From contig NZ_BMEX01000004.1 of the NCBI RefSeq assembly GCF_014637345.1, forward strand, positions 124,001 to 188,000: a DNA stretch of 64,000 bases, in the 5' to 3' direction. Below are positions 20,745 to 28,340 of this stretch, in pieces. The notes under the pieces are model-generated. The model was not told where the DNA came from. It did no database searches and was given only the letters and a program-made list of their open reading frames with translations. Origin of the DNA: Kroppenstedtia guangzhouensis. GTDB taxonomy: Bacteria > Bacillota > Bacilli > Thermoactinomycetales > DSM-45169. The translations under genes and the position numbers were made by a program. Within the stretch, counting starts at the first letter, position 1. The number at the start of each line of letters is the position of its first letter.

Positions 20745-21277
20745 TCCGGCTGGTGACAGGTGGCGTCCGTTCCGGGAAGAGTCGCTTTGCCGAGGAATTG
20801 GCAGAGGGAATCGGCAAGAGGATTTTGTATGTAGCCACGGGAGTGGTGACCGATGAGGAGATGGAGAGGCGGGTGCGTCGTCATCGGGAGCGCCGGCCGA
20901 GGGAGTGGGGGCTGGCGGAGGAGCCGCTGCATCTGGTTCGGGCGCTCACCGGGCCGCAAGAGATGGATGCAATCCTAGTGGACTGCCTTTCCACCTGGGT
21001 GGCCAATCGCCTGATGCAGTTGCCGGAAGAGGACTGGGAACAGAGGCGGTACTCTTTTGAAAGAGAAATGGAAGAGGAGATGGAGCGGGTGTTGGATGTG
21101 TTGACTGGGCGGGAAGCGGTGCTGGTCACCTCTGAAACCGGTCTGGGAGGCGTGGCGATGTCTCCCTTGGGCCGCCTTTTTCAAGATACACTGGGTGGTA
21201 TCAACCAACAGGTAGCGCAACGGGCGGGGGAAGTCTGGATGGTGGTGTCTGGGGTGCCTTGGAAGGTGAAAGGATGA
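20741..21277 (+). CDS. cobU: adenosylcobinamide kinase / adenosylcobinamide-phosphate guanylyltransferase
   Basis: 178 residues. P-loop GGVRSGKSRFAE at 7-18, HRERRPREWGLAEEP near 46-60 and VDCLSTWVANRL near 85 are CobU signatures. Phosphorylates adenosylcobinamide and adds GMP to give AdoCbi-GDP. GTG start overlapping the cobD stop by four bases. Confidence 0.94.
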   Translation: MIRLVTGGVRSGKSRFAEELAEGIGKRILYVATGVVTDEEMERRVRRHRERRPREWGLAEEPLHLVRALTGPQEMDAILVDCLSTWVANRLMQLPEEDWEQRRYSFEREMEEEMERVLDVLTGREAVLVTSETGLGGVAMSPLGRLFQDTLGGINQQVAQRAGEVWMVVSGVPWKVKG

Positions 21278-22011
21278 ATGCTTTTTTTTCCGCTCTCTCC
21301 TTTCTGACTCGCATTCCCGTGCCGATCCGGCCCAACTCCCGGAGTTGGGCCTTAAGTGTCCGCTATTATCCTGCCGTGGGCCTGGTGATCGGCAGCATTT
21401 TGGCAGGCTTTGATTGGGCGGTGGCGGCCTGGTTTCCTTCTTGGGTGCGGGGCGTATTGATTCTCGGGCTATGGGTGTGGTTGACCGGTGGTCTGCACTT
21501 GGACGGATGGATGGACACTGCCGACGGATTCGGTTCTTACCGCCCGCGGGAACGCACCCTGGAGATCATGAAAGACAGTCGGGTGGGAGCTATGGGGGTG
21601 ATTGCGGCAATCCTCCTCTTGTTACTGAAGGCATCTGCACTGGCTTCCACTCCCGGCCCTCTGTGGATTCCCCTGGTAGTCGCCCCGGTGTTCGGACGCT
21701 GGGCGTTGTTGCCGGCGATTCGCTTGTATCCCTACTTGACTCAGGATGGGATCGGGCGGGGGTTAAGAAATGGATTAACCCCCCTTTCCCTGGCGGCAGC
21801 CACAGCACTCACCCTCTTGGTCGCCGTGGGGAGTGCCGGGTTCCGAGGAGTGTGGTTTTTTGTCATCACACTGGTCTCGGTTCTCCTCTTTGGCAGGGCT
21901 GCCCGCAAACGGTTGGGGGGCTGGACCGGGGATATGTACGGAGCCTTGGTGGAGGCGACGGAAGCGGGAGTTCTCCTGCTTTGGTTGTTGCTGACGGAGG
22001 TGTCGGTATGA
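21274..22011 (+). CDS. cobS: adenosylcobinamide-GDP ribazoletransferase (cobalamin synthase)
   Basis: About 245 residues of membrane protein. LSFLTRIPVPIR at the N-terminus and the metal-binding GGLHLDGWMDTADGFGSYR near 75 identify CobS. Joins AdoCbi-GDP with alpha-ribazole or its phosphate. ATG at 21274 overlaps the cobU stop. Confidence 0.94.
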   Translation: MNAFFSALSFLTRIPVPIRPNSRSWALSVRYYPAVGLVIGSILAGFDWAVAAWFPSWVRGVLILGLWVWLTGGLHLDGWMDTADGFGSYRPRERTLEIMKDSRVGAMGVIAAILLLLLKASALASTPGPLWIPLVVAPVFGRWALLPAIRLYPYLTQDGIGRGLRNGLTPLSLAAATALTLLVAVGSAGFRGVWFFVITLVSVLLFGRAARKRLGGWTGDMYGALVEATEAGVLLLWLLLTEVSV

Positions 22012-22625
22012 TTCTGGTTTGGCTTCGCCACGGGGAAACCCGGTTCAACCGGGAGCAGCGTTATTGTGGCTGGTCGGATCCTCCTCTGAACCGGGTGGGG
22101 AGAGAGCAAGCGGAACAGGCGGCGGAAGCATTGTCCGGACTACGGGTCCAAAGGCTCTGGACCAGTGACCTTCTCCGTTGCCGCCAGACTGCAGAACCGT
22201 TTCCGAAGCGATTTCCGGGGGTGGAGGTGGAACCGACGTCCCACTTGCGGGAGCTGTCCTTCGGAGAGTGGGAAGGGTGGACCTATGATGAGATTCGCTC
22301 CCGGGCTCCGGAGAGGTTGCACCGTTGGCTTTCTGATCCGCACCGGGTCTCCCCACCAGGAGGAGAGACGTTAAGCGGAATGGAGTCCCGGTTGCAACGC
22401 TGGTTGGATCAGACGACCCGGGAACTGGTCCCGGGGGATGTGGGGGTGGCGGTCAGTCACGGGGGGCCGATACGCTGGTTTATCTCCCGGCATATAGAGG
22501 GGGAGCCGGGGATGTTCTGGGATCGTTCCATCCCCCACGGTGGAATCCTGGCGGCCGAATGGGAGCAGAAAAAATGGCGCGAGCTTTCCATTATTGGGCT
22601 GAAGAAAAGAGGGGACACAGAATGA
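22008..22625 (+). CDS. cobC: alpha-ribazole phosphatase / histidine phosphatase family
   Basis: 205 residues. Phosphohistidine motif RHGETRFN at 7-14, the substrate-binding WTSDLLRCRQTAEPF, LSFGEWEGWTYDEI, and the second catalytic His in VSHGGPIRW. Operon position makes alpha-ribazole-5-phosphate phosphatase the best reading of an otherwise broad family. Start overlaps the cobS stop (ATGA). Confidence 0.85.
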   Translation: MILVWLRHGETRFNREQRYCGWSDPPLNRVGREQAEQAAEALSGLRVQRLWTSDLLRCRQTAEPFPKRFPGVEVEPTSHLRELSFGEWEGWTYDEIRSRAPERLHRWLSDPHRVSPPGGETLSGMESRLQRWLDQTTRELVPGDVGVAVSHGGPIRWFISRHIEGEPGMFWDRSIPHGGILAAEWEQKKWRELSIIGLKKRGDTE

Positions 22626-22699
22626 TTAGGATCAGGTTGCAGGGAACTGCATCGGAGCCCGGGGTCAACTCCCCTGATAGGGTTGGTTATCGATGGGAT

Positions 22700-22720
22700 C
22701 TCCCGGTTTTCCCGGGAGAG
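22700..22720 (+). promoter_or_regulatory. hairpin in the 5' leader of cbiZ
   Basis: TCTCCCGG/CCGGGAGA stem (about 22700-22720) with a short T-rich loop just before the cbiZ RBS. It sits in the only sizeable gap (109 bases) of the operon. TGCAG-GGAA-CTGCA and GGGG/CCCC hairpins lie just upstream. Could be an attenuation or mRNA-stability element; it does not match a B12-riboswitch consensus that I can see. Confidence 0.4.
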
Positions 22721-22734
22721 AGGGGGAGAAAGGG

Positions 22735-23433
22735 ATGAGGCCGATTGTTCGTCGTTTGTTTACTGAAGACAATCTGTTCCTTCACATGGAAAAAAGCCAT
22801 CTTTGCCTCTCCTCCGCCACACCACTGGCGGTGCTCTCCAACGCTCCCGTGGGCGGTGGGAGGGGATATTGGCGGAATTTGGTGAATCGCCATGTAGACA
22901 AAGAATACCGGGAATCAGATCCGATGGGTGAGACCCGACGCTGGTTGGCGGAGAAAGGCTATGATCCAAAACAGACTCCGGCCATGCTGACAGCTGCCCG
23001 GGTGGAGGACGCATCCGTGATCAAAATGGGGGATCTCCTGGTACAGGTGGCTGCCATCGTCACCGCCGGTGTGGGCAATGCCGCCAGGATGGGATCTCCG
23101 GGACCGGTTTTCACCGAGGGGCCCAATCAGGGAACGATCAACATCATTCTGGTGGTGGACGGAAAGCTGACAGAGGGAGCGATGGTGAATACAGTGATCA
23201 CCGTCACCGAGGCGAAAGCGGCAGCTCTTCAGGAACTGGATGTGAAGGATGGGGAGGGGCGGGTTGCCACGGGGACGACTACGGATGCGGTGATGATTGC
23301 TTCCACCCAGCGAGAAAGAGAGGGATATGTGCATGCCTATGCCGGTGCAGCCAGTCCTCTGGGACAGGCAGTGGGGCAGGCAGTGCGGGAAGCGGTACGG
23401 GAAGCGGTGCTTCGGGAGCGTCGGCGGAGATGA
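22735..23433 (+). CDS. cbiZ: adenosylcobinamide amidohydrolase (CbiZ-type)
   Basis: 232 residues matching the CbiZ family: TPLAVLSNAPVGGG near 30, AARVEDASVIKMGDLLVQVAAIVTAGVGNA near 85-115, NIILVVDGKLTEGAMVNTVITVTEAKAAAL and GTTTDAVMIAS. Cleaves the aminopropanol side chain of incoming corrinoids to adenosylcobyric acid, allowing remodelling of salvaged cobamides. The C-terminus is Ala/Arg/Gly-rich and repetitive (repeats of AVGQAVREAVREAV), likely disordered. ATG at 22735 after GGGGGAGAAAGGG. Confidence 0.88.
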   Translation: MRPIVRRLFTEDNLFLHMEKSHLCLSSATPLAVLSNAPVGGGRGYWRNLVNRHVDKEYRESDPMGETRRWLAEKGYDPKQTPAMLTAARVEDASVIKMGDLLVQVAAIVTAGVGNAARMGSPGPVFTEGPNQGTINIILVVDGKLTEGAMVNTVITVTEAKAAALQELDVKDGEGRVATGTTTDAVMIASTQREREGYVHAYAGAASPLGQAVGQAVREAVREAVLRERRRR

Positions 23434-24398
23434 TCCCGGCTTTCACTTTGCTTCTCGCTTGCGCTGTGGACAGTTTGGTGGGGGATCCACGCCATCTTCC
23501 CCATCCGGTGGTGGGAATGGGGTGGCTGATCACCCGGGTGGAAGGAATCCTGCGCCGGGTGATGGAAAGCCTTCGGGAAGGTTGGTCGATTCGTCTGCTT
23601 GGTTGCCTTCTTCCCGCTACTGTATTGGGAACGGTCTATACTGTTTCTTATTTCCTGTTGGCCGGAGTGGAGTCTTTTTCCTGGTGGGCTGCCCGCCTGC
23701 TGGAGGTGTGGATGATCTCCACCACCATCGCTGTGAAAGGGTTGGCGGATGCGGGTCGTGGGATTTTTCACGCATTGGAAGAAGGGGACCTGCCGGGAGC
23801 CCGGAGAGCGTTGTCCATGGTGGTCGGACGGGATACGGATCAACTGGAGGAACCCGAAGTGGTTCGGGGGGCGGTGGAGACCGTGGCGGAAAATATTGTG
23901 GACGCCGTCACTTCTCCCCTCTTCTATGCCGCCCTGGGAGGTGCGCCTTTGGCATTGGCCTATCGGGCCGTCAACACCTTGGACTCCATGGTGGGGTACA
24001 AGGATGAACAGTATCGGGATCTGGGCTGGGCTTCCGCCCGGTTGGACGATCTGGCCAACTGGGTGCCGGCCCGCCTCACCATCTTGCCGATGCTGGCAGC
24101 CCTCGCCCTGAAAGGTCACTCCGCCCGACGAGCCTGGCGAATACTTCAAAGGGATGCCAGAAAACATCCCAGTCCCAACAGCGGGATCACTGAGTCCCTG
24201 ATGGCGGGCGGACTGGGGATTCAACTGGGAGGGGAAAACCGTTATCGCGGAATTCTTTCCCGCAGAGCCACCCTGGGGGATTCCCTGTGCCCGAAGACCC
24301 CGGACAACATCAGGGAGGCTGTCGGGGTATTGATTCTTTGCAGCTGGCTTTTTGCCTGGGCGGCAGCCTTTTTCTGTTACACTGTAGAAGCATTGTGA
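23430..24398 (+). CDS. cbiB: adenosylcobinamide-phosphate synthase
   Basis: 322 residues with several membrane segments. The N-terminal DSLVGDPRHLPHPVVGMGWLI and central AENIVDAVTSPLFYAALGGAPLALAYRAVNTLDSMVGY are CbiB/CobD hallmarks. Attaches aminopropanol phosphate to cobyric acid. ATG overlaps the cbiZ stop. The last five codons and the TGA (coding VEAL) lie in the terminal repeat of a palindromic element, so the native C-terminus may have been altered by its insertion. Confidence 0.93.
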   Translation: MIPAFTLLLACAVDSLVGDPRHLPHPVVGMGWLITRVEGILRRVMESLREGWSIRLLGCLLPATVLGTVYTVSYFLLAGVESFSWWAARLLEVWMISTTIAVKGLADAGRGIFHALEEGDLPGARRALSMVVGRDTDQLEEPEVVRGAVETVAENIVDAVTSPLFYAALGGAPLALAYRAVNTLDSMVGYKDEQYRDLGWASARLDDLANWVPARLTILPMLAALALKGHSARRAWRILQRDARKHPSPNSGITESLMAGGLGIQLGGENRYRGILSRRATLGDSLCPKTPDNIREAVGVLILCSWLFAWAAAFFCYTVEAL

Positions 24399-24518
24399 AA
24401 AAGCTGTTCACAAGGAGGGGTGGGTTTTAAATGAAGTGATTTTGGATCCGCAAGAACAACGAGAAAGTCATGTGAAACCCTGTCCCGACCAATCGGCCAG
24501 CACTGCATAACGCATCTA
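24384..24518 (-). repeat. dispersed palindromic element, copy 4 (reverse orientation)
   Basis: Reverse complement of the family: starts GTAGAAGCATTGTGAAAAAG, contains GTGATTTTGGATCCGCAAGA (compare the complement of 45000-45020) and CATGTGAAACCCTGTCCCGA, and ends GGCCAGCACTGCATAACGCA. It begins inside the last codons of cbiB and supplies its stop. Confidence 0.72.
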
Positions 24519-24592
24519 GGTTGAAGAAGGGATGCACTGGTGCTGCTCCCGTCGCTCATCCGGTGCCATCCGATCCAGGAGGTGCATGTGAT

Positions 24593-25435
24593 TTGAACAG
24601 GAATCCGTTAGTCACTCCGGAATGGTTGTATGAACATCTGAAAGACCCTGATCTGGTGGTGGTGGACTGCCGGTTCGACCTGACTCGTCCCCAGTCCGGA
24701 AAAGAGGGGTATCGCAGGAACCATATACCCGGGGCATTGTATTTGGATCTGGAAAAGGATCTGTCTGCTCCGGTTGGGATTCACGGGGGGCGCCACCCCC
24801 TGCCGGATGTGGATCGGTTTGCGGATCGGCTGGGGGAGGTGGGGATCGACCGCCGCCGGACTGTCGTCGCTTATGATGATCAGGGAGGGGCGATGGCCGC
24901 CCGTCTCTGGTGGATGTTGCGGTGTCTCGGGCATGAGGCGGTGTTTGTCCTCAACGGAGGCTACACGGCCTGGACAGAGATGGGGTATCCGGTGAATGAC
25001 GAAGTTCCCCGGCCGGAGCCCACCCGGTTTGTACCCAATCCAAACAGGGATCTTCTGGTGGGGATGGAAGAAGTGAAAGCCTGGGACGGCTTGCTGATTG
25101 ACTCCCGTGAGCCTGCCCGTTATGAAGGGAAAGCGGAGCCGATCGATGCCAAGGCGGGTCACATCCCGGGTGCGGTCAATCGCTTTTGGAAGGAGAACCT
25201 GGGGGAGGATGGACGTTGGAAAAACCCTGCTGAAATGAAAAAAGAATGGGCCTTCGCTTTGGGAAAACAAGCCATTGTCTATTGCGGATCCGGTGTCACT
25301 GCCTGTGCCAATCTACTTGCCCTTCACGCCGCCGGAATCACAGACGCCCGTCTTTACGCAGGCAGCTGGAGCGACTGGATCAGTTACGAACAGAATCCGG
25401 TGGCGACGGGAAAAGAAAATAACATCAGCGACTGA
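24593..25435 (+). CDS. thiosulfate/3-mercaptopyruvate sulfurtransferase (two-domain rhodanese)
   Basis: 280 residues with two rhodanese domains. In the first, YDDQGGAMAARLWWMLR has Asp at the usual active-site position and is inactive. In the second, the catalytic loop YCGSGVTAC provides the nucleophilic Cys near residue 228. GHIPGAVN and DSREPARYEG are family motifs. TTG start at 24593 with a near-perfect AGGAGGTG 7 bases upstream. Cytoplasmic; it may feed the sulfane-sulfur system encoded 2 kb downstream. Confidence 0.88.
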   Translation: MNRNPLVTPEWLYEHLKDPDLVVVDCRFDLTRPQSGKEGYRRNHIPGALYLDLEKDLSAPVGIHGGRHPLPDVDRFADRLGEVGIDRRRTVVAYDDQGGAMAARLWWMLRCLGHEAVFVLNGGYTAWTEMGYPVNDEVPRPEPTRFVPNPNRDLLVGMEEVKAWDGLLIDSREPARYEGKAEPIDAKAGHIPGAVNRFWKENLGEDGRWKNPAEMKKEWAFALGKQAIVYCGSGVTACANLLALHAAGITDARLYAGSWSDWISYEQNPVATGKENNISD

Positions 25436-25439
25436 TTAA

Positions 25440-25620
25440 TAAGAGAATGGAAGTCGATCAGGGAGTCGTGTACAGTCGTAGCGAGAGCGGGAGCGAAGAG
25501 AACCAGGCGAAACTGGTGCCTATAGGTGCAAGGGTCGCGGGGTAGAACAGGACTATCCCAAAATATGGTGACCAACACGCTTATGGAATCAGGAAAATCC
25601 ATCCCTTCGACGAAATAACT
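25440..25620 (+). ncRNA. unidentified structured RNA-like segment
   Basis: No protein is evident. The segment is dense in local hairpins: ACCAG-GCGAAA-CTGGT (about 25502-25518), GGGGTAG...CTATCCC (7 bp with one G-T pair, about 25540-25560) and GC-rich flanks (GAGAGCGGGAGCG). It runs up to a terminator at 25649. Repeated purine-rich strings and conserved-looking loops suggest a structured RNA or the non-coding end of a mobile element. An orphan HEARO/omega-RNA-like element is a candidate, but I could not confirm any family. Confidence 0.35.
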
Positions 25621-25648
25621 ATGAAACAAGTGAAGAAAAAGATCAAAT

Positions 25649-25670
25649 CCTCCCGACAGGGAGGTTTTTT
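25649..25670 (+). terminator. terminator preceding the hydrolase gene
   Basis: CCTCCC-GACA-GGGAGG stem followed by six T residues. Nearly identical in sequence to the hairpin at 27147-27168 at the other end of the hydrolase gene. Confidence 0.8.
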
Positions 25671-25773
25671 GGCTCACAGGGCTTGTTTAACTCTTGTTTA
25701 TCTTCTGTTTTGCTGTCGTTCACTCTTCCTTGCTATTCTCTTTTCTGAGTGGCTGGAAGGGGGAAAAACGAAG

Positions 25774-27228
25774 ATGAAGCCCTTGGAGATTGGTTTGTTT
25801 GTTGTCACAAGCATTATATTGTACGGATCTGTTTTCGGTTGGTTGAGGGGGAGAAAGTGGTTTGGTTTTGCTGCGTCGGGAGTCGTTTTTTTGGTTTTTC
25901 ATGTGGTTGTCGATGGGGTCAGGGTGCAAATGATTCCATTGTATATGCTGTTTGCGGTATGCGGGCTCAGCTTTTGGGTCCGTCGGGTTCGGGGGAGGGG
26001 GTTGAATCAGGACACCAAGCCGAAAAGGTGGAAGTGGATCATCGTAGGAACTGCGGGAACCTTGGCGTTGGCTATTGCGCTGATCGTACCCTTGTATTTG
26101 CTTCCCATCGTGAAATTGGAAGAGCCGACAGGGCCTTATGCGGTGGGCAGGACCGATTACCATTGGGTGGATGAGCAGCGGGCGGAGGGTTTTACCACCG
26201 ACCCCGACGATCACAGAGAAATCATGGTGCGGGCATGGTATCCTGCGGAGCTGACGAAAAAAGCAAAAAAAGCATCCTATGCCTATGAAGCGGAGGAAGC
26301 CAGGTTGGTGGAAAGTTCTCAACCGTTCTATATTCGGGCAGTGCTCCGTTCCGTTTTTCAGGGGAAAAATCACTCCTATGCGGAGGTTCCTGTGGCAGAG
26401 GGGGAAGAAGAATATCCGGTATTGATTTTTTCATCTGGGTATGGTTTGTCCAATTTTATGTATGCGAATCAGGCTGAGGAGCTGGCGAGTCACGGTTATA
26501 TCGTTTTTGGTATAGAACATCCGTACTACACGCTTCTCCCAACGGTTTTTCCCGATGGTCGGATCACAGAGGGGATGGTGGAGTTTACTGATGATTGGAA
26601 GTCCATGGATGAACACATGAAGGTGTGGGTGGAGGATGTACGATTTGCGATCGGAAAATTGAAGGAACTGAATCAACGGGACCCGCAAGGTTGGATGACG
26701 GGAAGGCTGGATTTGGAACGAATCGGCATGTTCGGCCATTCCTTTGGAGGGGCGGCCACCGTTCAGGTGATGGATCAGGATCTCCGGATCCGGGCGGGGG
26801 TGAATATGGACGGGTTCCCGGCCGGAGCTGTTATAGAGGATGGGTTGCAGAATCCTTTTCTGTTTATGATTTCTTCAGATCTCAAAAGGCTGGAGGTGGA
26901 GCAAGTATCAAAGAAGGGATTCGACCCCGCTGGAGAAGAGTACATGAAAAGAAAAAAGGGAATATTGAAAAATGGCGGAACTGAAGTGGTAATCGCGAAG
27001 TCAGATCATATGAGCTTCTCCGATGCGATGTTATACTCACCGCTTCTCGGTAAACGGGATCTTTCCATACTGCGTGAGATCAATCAAGAGCTGTTGCAGT
27101 TTTTTGATGAATACGTCAAGGGAGCCCCGTCAGAACGTAAATCATCCAACCTCCCGATCGGGAGGTTTTTTCATATGGAACTGAAGGCTCTGTTATGGGA
27201 CCCGGACTTGACAAACATATACCTATAG
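25774..27228 (+). CDS. membrane-anchored alpha/beta hydrolase, PAF-acetylhydrolase-like
   Basis: 484 residues. Four N-terminal membrane segments (about 5-110) precede a catalytic region resembling plasma PAF acetylhydrolase: YPVLIFSSGYG, the nucleophile elbow GHSFGG near residue 325, a likely acid in NMDGFP and His in KSDHMSFSD. Predicted ester/lipid hydrolase with its active domain outside the membrane. ATG behind GGGGGAA. The frame runs about 30 codons past the expected end, straight through a terminator hairpin, so the original stop was probably lost. Confidence 0.75.
   Translation: MKPLEIGLFVVTSIILYGSVFGWLRGRKWFGFAASGVVFLVFHVVVDGVRVQMIPLYMLFAVCGLSFWVRRVRGRGLNQDTKPKRWKWIIVGTAGTLALAIALIVPLYLLPIVKLEEPTGPYAVGRTDYHWVDEQRAEGFTTDPDDHREIMVRAWYPAELTKKAKKASYAYEAEEARLVESSQPFYIRAVLRSVFQGKNHSYAEVPVAEGEEEYPVLIFSSGYGLSNFMYANQAEELASHGYIVFGIEHPYYTLLPTVFPDGRITEGMVEFTDDWKSMDEHMKVWVEDVRFAIGKLKELNQRDPQGWMTGRLDLERIGMFGHSFGGAATVQVMDQDLRIRAGVNMDGFPAGAVIEDGLQNPFLFMISSDLKRLEVEQVSKKGFDPAGEEYMKRKKGILKNGGTEVVIAKSDHMSFSDAMLYSPLLGKRDLSILREINQELLQFFDEYVKGAPSERKSSNLPIGRFFHMELKALLWDPDLTNIYL
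27146..27169 (+). terminator. terminator embedded in the hydrolase 3' end
   Basis: AACCTCCC-GATC-GGGAGGTT followed by TTTTTT. It lies inside the reading frame of the hydrolase, about 60 bases before its stop. Confidence 0.75.
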
Positions 27229-27237
27229 GGGTATATT
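27208..27237 (+). promoter_or_regulatory. promoter with CstR-type operator 1
   Basis: TTGACA (27208-27213) and TATATT (27232-27237), spacer 18. Between them lies the palindrome ATACCTATAGGGGTAT (27219-27234), matching known CsoR/CstR operators. Binding here would block RNA polymerase. Drives tusA-dsrE-cstR, so the repressor gene is autoregulated. Confidence 0.85.
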
Positions 27238-27273
27238 GACCATGGAACCTTTTTTCACAAAGGGGGTTGTGGA

Positions 27274-27501
27274 ATGAAAGCCGATTTGACTGTTGATGCC
27301 AAAGGACTCTCCTGTCCCATGCCCTTGGTGCGGGCCAAAAAAGGGATGGATCAATTAAATTCCGGCGACGTGCTGGAGTTGATCAGCACTGATCCGGGTT
27401 CAAAAAATGATTTTAAGGCCTGGGTTCAGACTGCTGGCCATGAACTGATCGATATTTATGAAGCGGACGGGGTCTACACCATCTATGTAAAGAAAAAGTA
27501 A
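27274..27501 (+). CDS. tusA: TusA-family sulfur carrier protein (copy 1)
   Basis: 75 residues, single TusA domain with the sulfur-carrying Cys14 in LSCPMPLVRAKKGM. Accepts persulfide sulfur and passes it to partners such as DsrE proteins. First gene behind operator 1, 15 bases before the DsrE gene. Its sequence is close to the second TusA at 32381 (shared KADLTVDAKGLSCPMP), indicating duplication within the cluster. Confidence 0.93.
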   Translation: MKADLTVDAKGLSCPMPLVRAKKGMDQLNSGDVLELISTDPGSKNDFKAWVQTAGHELIDIYEADGVYTIYVKKK

Positions 27502-27515
27502 AGGGGGGATTTCAT

Positions 27516-28001
27516 ATGACCGAAGAACAAAACAACACGACCCTGGTGGTGTTCAGTGGTGATTTGGACAAGGCGATTGCCAGCTTCATCATTGCCACCG
27601 GGGCGGCTGCCATGGGCGGCAAGGTGACGATGTTCTTCACTTTCTGGGGTCTGAATATTCTTCGGAAAGAGAATTACACCTCATCCAAGAAAAAGGATTT
27701 TATGGAAAAGATGTTCGGAAAGATGATGCCCAAAGGACCCAGTAAACTGGGAATTTCCAAGATGAACATGGGCGGAATGGGCTCCAAAATGATGAAAAAA
27801 GTGATGGAGAAGAAAAACATCTCCACCCTGCCGGAACTCATGGAAATGGCCAAGGAGTTGGATGTCAACATAGTCGCCTGCACGATGTCCATGGATGTGC
27901 TGGGGATCGGAAAAGATGAACTGATCGACGGCATCGACTACGGTGGAGTGGCTGCTTACCTGGGTGATGCCTATGAAGCCAAAGTCAACCTCTTTATCTA
28001 A
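27516..28001 (+). CDS. DsrE/DsrF-like sulfurtransferase, long form
   Basis: 161 residues of the DsrE2/peroxiredoxin-like type. An N-terminal strand and helix LDKAIASFIIATGAAAMGGKVTMFFTF, a Met/Lys-rich insertion (KMFGKMMPKGPSKLG, NMGGMGSKMMKKVM), and the conserved Cys in NIVACTMSMDVLGI followed by DELIDGIDYGGVAAYL. The Met-rich insert is absent from the shorter DsrE at 30795 and suggests membrane or metal association. Predicted persulfide acceptor or donor working with TusA. Confidence 0.85.
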   Translation: MTEEQNNTTLVVFSGDLDKAIASFIIATGAAAMGGKVTMFFTFWGLNILRKENYTSSKKKDFMEKMFGKMMPKGPSKLGISKMNMGGMGSKMMKKVMEKKNISTLPELMEMAKELDVNIVACTMSMDVLGIGKDELIDGIDYGGVAAYLGDAYEAKVNLFI

Positions 28002-28007
28002 ATAAAC

Positions 28008-28040
28008 AGGGCCTGGGGATGGAGATCCTCAGGCCCTTTG
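28008..28040 (+). terminator. hairpin between dsrE and cstR
   Basis: AGGGCCTG-GGGAT/ATCC-CAGGCCCT stem followed by only TTTG. Weak T run, so it may attenuate rather than abolish transcription into the repressor gene. Confidence 0.5.
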
Positions 28041-28066
28041 ATCCAATTGGAAGGGAGGGATGACCT

Positions 28067-28333
28067 GTGAAATACGAGGAAAATGTGAGAAATCGGCTGC
28101 GCCGGGTGGAAGGACAGATCGGCGGGGTTCTGCGCATGATGGAGGGTCAACAGGGATGCAAGGAGGTAGTCGCCCAGCTGTCGGCTGCCCGTAATGCAGT
28201 GGACCGCATCATTGCCTTGCTGGTGGTTGCCAATCTGCAGCAGTGTCTGTTGGATGAATTTCAAAACGGAGAAGAGGGGGAGAGCAGTCAGATGCTGGAC
28301 GAGGCCGTCCGGTTGCTGATCAACAGCCGATAA
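28067..28333 (+). CDS. cstR: CstR-type persulfide-sensing repressor (CsoR/RcnR family)
   Basis: 88 residues, all-helical CsoR fold beginning RNRLRRVEGQIGGVLRMMEG. Cys31 and Cys60 are present at the positions used by Staphylococcus aureus CstR to form di- and trisulfide crosslinks. The His four residues before the second Cys that binds Cu(I) in CsoR is replaced by Asn (ANLQQC). This argues for persulfide rather than copper sensing. Four matching operators lie in this cluster. GTG start behind AAGGGAGGG. Confidence 0.9.
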   Translation: MKYEENVRNRLRRVEGQIGGVLRMMEGQQGCKEVVAQLSAARNAVDRIIALLVVANLQQCLLDEFQNGEEGESSQMLDEAVRLLINSR

Positions 28334-28340
28334 AGGTTTT

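Noticed and set aside
22626-22734. Cobalamin riboswitch before cbiZ
   Set aside because: Several hairpins occur but the B12-box and the other conserved core strings are not present.
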